From an uncultured Bacillota bacterium (GTDB lineage Bacteria > Bacillota > Clostridia > Caldicoprobacterales > UBA3941): 8,912 bases of DNA. The notes beneath the pieces are model-generated. The model did not search any database, had not been told where the DNA came from, and saw only the letters and a program-made list of their open reading frames with translations. Below, piece by piece: positions 5,965 to 8,912 of this stretch. Location: NCBI GenBank assembly GCA_937960725.1, contig CALGOY010000017.1, forward strand, positions 1 to 8,912, in the 5' to 3' direction. A program made the position numbers and the translations under genes. Numbering within the stretch: the first letter of the stretch is position 1; every line of letters starts with the position of its first letter.

Positions 5965-7187
5965 TCAATAACCTCCTTTAATTTTCTAGCAGCATATACT
6001 ATAATATCTTTATTTCCAAAAGCCCCGGCTTTTGTTACTACTTTTAAACCTTCGAAGGGTCCTCCTACCAGCTTCATCAGGGGAACTCCAATAGCTATTT
6101 CTCCAACAATAGACGAGCCTAATGCCCCTACTTGCTCAAAAAAACCTCTCGCTGTATCTCCGCCTGTAAGGAAAACTCCTGAAATTTGAGCATTTTCCAA
6201 TACTTTTTTTGAAATGCTGCTGATTAAATTCTGAGTAAAACGGCTGATTTCCTCTTTGCTCATCCCCTTCCTCTCCCCTGCCTCATCGGCCTTAATATAT
6301 TCTTCTGAAGCATAGGAAGCGGAAGACAGAACCATTGTGTCCTTTCCTTGCATGAGGGAATCGACAGCTTCTTTAATATATAAATCGGCACTAGCCCTTC
6401 CTTCTATAACATTATAAACTGGTATTTTTACCAGGGCCATTCCGTTTTGTTCAGCATATTTTACCTGTTCTCTTGTTACATTGCTTAAACTGCCCACTAC
6501 AGACAAAACAGGAGCTGTTTTATTTTGTATTTCAAGAAGGTTGTCTGCTAGCCCAGCTGTACCTACCCAAAGTATCCTTTTTCCCGTATTTAACCCCGCT
6601 TTTATAATGTTTCTAATATCCATGTTGGTAGAGGCATCAAATGTATATACTCTAGCTTCTGAAAGAACGATGTTGCCACTTCTGACTCTATCTAATGGAA
6701 TATGGACAACTTCTTCACGATAAACCTCCCTTAAAATAGCGGCTATATTATCTTCTTTAACAGGCTTAATAGGATCTTTCGCCATCTCAGTCTTTGTTAT
6801 CGGTACATTATCAAGCATGTGGACTCCATCAACGGTGGTTCTTTTAAGATCTGGAAAAGCAGGTGCAAATATAATCAGCTCACTTTGATATAGGTCATCT
6901 ACCGCTTTTATTTCTTCTGCTATGTTTCCCCTCAGAGTAGAATCTACCTTTTTTATCACATATTTAAATTCTGAAAAATCTATGCCGCTTAAAATATCTT
7001 TTACTTTGCTATAAGCCTCTTCTCCTGATAAGCCCCTTGATTCTGTATCGATAACAAATGAACTTAATCCAGTATTGATAAGCTTGCTTGAAAACACAAC
7101 TTTTGTATCTATGCCCCGCCTCTTTAGCTGAACTCCTGTGTCATTAGCGCCGGTGAAATCATCGGCTATGATTAGATATCTATCCAA
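5961..7187 (-). CDS. dtnK: Four-carbon acid sugar kinase, DUF1537 family (DtnK-like)
   Basis: A 408-residue cytoplasmic kinase that uses ATP to phosphorylate a four-carbon sugar acid on O4, probably D-threonate or a close relative; DUF1537 proteins paired with PdxA2 are known D-threonate kinases. The N-terminal substrate domain shows IADDFTGANDTG (7-18), KKVDSTLRGN (79-88) and FAPAFP (107-112). The C-terminal nucleotide domain shows VGSLSNVTREQ (231-241), TGGDTARGFF (341-350) and KAGAFGNKD (386-394). Length and motif order are normal. The start is TTG at 7187: the conserved IADDFTGA block begins six residues in, GGGGTGA lies about 4 bases upstream, and no in-frame ATG fits. A rare start codon, together with a hairpin ending 28 bases upstream, suggests restrained expression. 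The gene overlaps pdxA2 by 4 bases. No transporter, regulator or epimerase for the pathway is in view, so the exact substrate (threonate or erythronate isomer) is uncertain. Confidence 0.9.
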   Translation of the reverse strand: MDRYLIIADDFTGANDTGVQLKRRGIDTKVVFSSKLINTGLSSFVIDTESRGLSGEEAYSKVKDILSGIDFSEFKYVIKKVDSTLRGNIAEEIKAVDDLYQSELIIFAPAFPDLKRTTVDGVHMLDNVPITKTEMAKDPIKPVKEDNIAAILREVYREEVVHIPLDRVRSGNIVLSEARVYTFDASTNMDIRNIIKAGLNTGKRILWVGTAGLADNLLEIQNKTAPVLSVVGSLSNVTREQVKYAEQNGMALVKIPVYNVIEGRASADLYIKEAVDSLMQGKDTMVLSSASYASEEYIKADEAGERKGMSKEEISRFTQNLISSISKKVLENAQISGVFLTGGDTARGFFEQVGALGSSIVGEIAIGVPLMKLVGGPFEGLKVVTKAGAFGNKDIIVYAARKLKEVIE

Positions 7188-7206
7188 AATATCACCCCAT
7201 ATCCAT

Positions 7207-7268
7207 TAAGATAAAAAGATAGCCAGCCTTAGCTTCCGATTTAGAATGGCTGTTCTGAGTGCTATCTT
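7207..7268 (-). terminator. Hairpin with T-run in the acid-sugar kinase leader (possible attenuator)
   Basis: On the minus strand AAGATAGC (7261-7268) pairs with GCTATCTT (7216-7223), and inside CAGCC (7248-7252) pairs with GGCTG (7224-7228). There is an 8-base bulge on one side only and a 19-base loop. The stem runs into TTTTTATCTT on the minus strand. This has the form of an intrinsic terminator, yet it lies between the likely promoter region and the kinase start at 7187; nrdJ has its own terminator at 7452. It may attenuate the operon. The asymmetric bulge and large loop make it weaker than a standard terminator. Confidence 0.5.
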
Positions 7269-7451
7269 CTATAATTTGCCCACAATTTCATGCAGTACTC
7301 ATTATAAAAGTGAAAAATAAAAAGTTCGTATAGATATTATTTCGATTAAATATGTGCTTTATTCAGTATAATATTTTTTCAATATATAATACTTAACATA
7401 ATACTTCATTTAAACATAATAAATTATTCGACAGCTAAAAATTATTATATA
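7269..7451. other. AT-rich intergenic region upstream of the acid-sugar operon
   Basis: This gap between the nrdJ terminator and the kinase leader hairpin holds no convincing gene. It contains short direct repeats, ATAATACTT at 7386-7394 and 7398-7406 and AACATAATA at 7395-7403 and 7413-7421, and a possible -10 box. It presumably carries the promoter and operators of the kinase/pdxA2 operon. No recognised regulator or riboswitch consensus was seen. Confidence 0.5.
7301..7306 (-). promoter_or_regulatory. Possible -10 box for the acid-sugar operon
   Basis: A perfect TATAAT lies on the minus strand, but the bases 16-18 upstream (around ACGAAC/TACGAA, 7324-7330) are a poor -35 match. If used, with help from an activator, transcription would start near 7294 and the leader hairpin would begin about 26 bases into the RNA. 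Confidence 0.3.
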
Positions 7452-7493
7452 AAAAGCAGCACAGAAAGGTAATATCCTTCCTGTACTGCTTTT
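7440..7493 (-). terminator. Intrinsic terminator after nrdJ
   Basis: The arms AAAAGCAG-C-ACAG-A-AAGG (7452-7469) and CCTT-C-CTGT-A-CTGCTTTT (7476-7493) pair over 16 bp with two C/A mismatches, closed by a 6-base loop. The hairpin begins 5 bases past the nrdJ stop. On the minus strand it ends in TTTTT followed by ATATAATAATT. The A-run on the other side means it could also act weakly on plus-strand transcripts. Confidence 0.8.
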
Positions 7494-7498
7494 CAATT

Positions 7499-8912
7499 TT
7501 AACCGCATTTCGAATAGCCACAGGAGCGGCAGACCACACAGCCTCCCTCGTGTTCTAGCTTGGTACCGCATTCTGGGCATAGGCTGGATTTATTCTCTTC
7601 TAAAACAGGCAATCCCTTTTTTCCAAGGTAGATTCCGCCATTCTCCCTGGAGGGGCTCTTGCACACGTCTTTTAGAGAGCACAGAGAACAATTGCTAATA
7701 CATGCGTGTTTTTCCACTTCATCCACATTTTCTATTTCCAAATCCAAACTGTTAAGCCCATTGTTGCCATTGTTATGCAGCCGAAGCCTTGCAACTTTTT
7801 CCAGCACCCTGCCTATGGCATCGGGACAGGATAAAACCTTCAGCCCCTTTTGCCTCAAAGTAGAATGGCATCGGATCCCCTTTAGCTGCTCGATCAAAGT
7901 ATTTACATCCATTCCCGATCGGAGCGCCATAGAAACTAACCTACTAGTTGCTTCCGACTGGGAAGGACAGCCGCCACCCCGTCCTAAGTTGGTGAACACT
8001 TCGCAGATACCATGTTCGTCGTAATTTACAGTTATATAGAGATTACCGCAGCCAATCCTGACCTTTTCGGTAATTCCCATGGTTACATCCGGTCTGGGTC
8101 TGGGCGTTATTCTAGGCTGTTGTACTGCCTTCGCACTTTGCATAGTTTCTTTCACTTTGTCGGTTAGGGATTCTTTTTTATCTGAAGCTTTGGATTTTAT
8201 ACTAAGTACCTGCCCTTCACGGCTTCCATCCCGATATATGGTAACTCCTTTACAACCGTTTGTATAGGCCAGCCAATAGACTTTAGCCACATCTTCCACT
8301 GTTGCATCGTGGGTAAAGTTAACTGTCTTGGACACTGCGTTATCGGTATATTTCTGAAATGCCGCCTGCATTCTTACATGGTATTCCGGGGATATATCGT
8401 GGGCAGTTACAAATACTCTCTGCACATCTTCAGGAACTTCCTCCATTCCCTGTATGGTTCCCCGTTCAGCTATCTTTTCCATCAGCTCTTTGCTGTAAAA
8501 ACCTCGTTTTTTAGCGACTTCTTCGAAATATGGATGTACCTCTAGCAGCTTCTCATTGTCCATCACATTGCGCACAAATGAAATCGCAAACAAGGGCTCT
8601 ATACCGCTGCTGCATCCACATATAATGCTTATGGTTCCAGTTGGTGCAATTGTAGTGGTAGTAGCATTTCTAAGCTTAGGCTTTCCTTCTCCCGCTAAGG
8701 TACTCTCTTCAAACAGTGGAAAAGCTCCTCTTTTTTCCGCCAGCTCGGCAGATTTTTCTTTAGATCTATCATTGATAAACTTCATCACTTTTTCAGCCAG
8801 TTGAATGGCCTCTTCAGAATTGTAGGGAATGCCCAATTTAAACAACATATCGGCAAATCCCATAACCCCCAAGCCTATCTTACGGCTCTTCTTAGTCATT
8901 TCCTCTATCTCT
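7499..8912 (-). CDS. nrdJ: B12-dependent class II ribonucleotide reductase, C-terminal part (cut by window edge)
   Basis: This adenosylcobalamin-dependent, oxygen-indifferent enzyme reduces ribonucleotides to deoxyribonucleotides for DNA synthesis. About 470 residues are visible; the frame continues past the edge, reading EIEE before the Met at 8899, so that Met is internal. Counting from it, RKIGLGVMGFAD (6-17) and APTGTIS (85-91, phosphate loop) with CSSGIEP (96-102) belong to the catalytic barrel. Residues about 265-345 form the TSCPD-type domain (GCGNLYITVN, GGGCPSQSEATSR, GIRC). The C-terminus is a zinc-ribbon-like tail, CPECG (441-445) to CRSCGYSKC (457-465), expected to shuttle reducing equivalents to the active site. 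An additional Cys400/404/407/413 cluster lies before it. The radical and reducing-pair cysteines near the N-terminal half are outside the window. The gene ends in a terminator and seems unlinked to the metabolic genes beyond. Confidence 0.94.
   Translation of the reverse strand, partial: EIEEMTKKSRKIGLGVMGFADMLFKLGIPYNSEEAIQLAEKVMKFINDRSKEKSAELAEKRGAFPLFEESTLAGEGKPKLRNATTTTIAPTGTISIICGCSSGIEPLFAISFVRNVMDNEKLLEVHPYFEEVAKKRGFYSKELMEKIAERGTIQGMEEVPEDVQRVFVTAHDISPEYHVRMQAAFQKYTDNAVSKTVNFTHDATVEDVAKVYWLAYTNGCKGVTIYRDGSREGQVLSIKSKASDKKESLTDKVKETMQSAKAVQQPRITPRPRPDVTMGITEKVRIGCGNLYITVNYDEHGICEVFTNLGRGGGCPSQSEATSRLVSMALRSGMDVNTLIEQLKGIRCHSTLRQKGLKVLSCPDAIGRVLEKVARLRLHNNGNNGLNSLDLEIENVDEVEKHACISNCSLCSLKDVCKSPSRENGGIYLGKKGLPVLEENKSSLCPECGTKLEHEGGCVVCRSCGYSKCG

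Noticed and set aside
7262..7291. A nine-residue minus-strand leader peptide (MKLWANYRR) ending within the leader hairpin.
   Set aside because: It has no adequate RBS, would start only about three bases after the predicted transcription start, and has no run of codons that would make sense for attenuation of a sugar-acid operon.
7269..7300. A BglG/LicT-type antiterminator target ahead of the leader hairpin.
   Set aside because: Only short stretches resemble the consensus, the arms do not pair properly, and it does not overlap the terminator stem as such targets do.
7659..8804. Plus-strand frames opposite nrdJ.
   Set aside because: They are antisense to a well-conserved gene and show no domain or start signal.

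Overview
The window looks like a chromosomal segment from a strictly anaerobic, fermentative member of the Clostridia (Firmicutes); genus not determined. The evidence is a bifunctional AdhE, a group B-type [FeFe] hydrogenase, a B12-dependent class II ribonucleotide reductase, strong GGAGG-type ribosome binding sites, AT-rich intergenic DNA and Rex-like operators of the clostridial TTGTTAA-N4-TTAACAA type. Every confidently identified gene is on the minus strand, so transcription runs from high to low coordinates.

In transcription order: (1) 8912-7499, the 3' two thirds of nrdJ, cut by the window edge and followed by an intrinsic terminator at 7452-7493. (2) 7498-7188, an AT-rich gap with a weak promoter candidate and a hairpin plus T-run just ahead of the next gene, possibly a leader terminator. 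(3) 7187-4990, a translationally coupled pair (ATGA overlap): a DUF1537 four-carbon acid sugar kinase and a PdxA2-type dehydrogenase. This is the D-threonate/erythronate-type route to dihydroxyacetone phosphate (DHAP). (4) 4989-4779, the adhE control region, with a sigma-A-like promoter and one Rex-like operator on each side. (5) 4778-2193, adhE, ending at a hairpin at 2153-2175. (6) 2114-1851, a small thioredoxin-fold [2Fe-2S] protein related to NuoE/HydC, with a strong terminator at 1731-1769. (7) 1562-120, a [FeFe] hydrogenase with an N-terminal polyferredoxin region and its own promoter candidate, preceded by a tandem 15-bp repeat. (8) Bases 1-88 may hold the end of a convergent plus-strand gene.

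The middle and left parts share a theme of disposing of electrons. Acid-sugar breakdown would give DHAP and NADH. AdhE reoxidises NADH by reducing acetyl-CoA to ethanol. The hydrogenase, perhaps with the small [2Fe-2S] protein, could release electrons from reduced ferredoxin as H2. The Rex-like sites would tie adhE to the NADH/NAD+ ratio. nrdJ belongs to DNA precursor supply and is probably just a neighbour.

I found no mobile element, CRISPR array, tRNA, rRNA or clearly new multi-gene system. The points most worth a second look are the paired Rex-like sites, the leader hairpin before the acid-sugar kinase, the partnerless [2Fe-2S] protein beside the group B hydrogenase, and the tandem repeat ahead of the hydrogenase. 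All domain calls come from reading motifs by eye; no database search was run.
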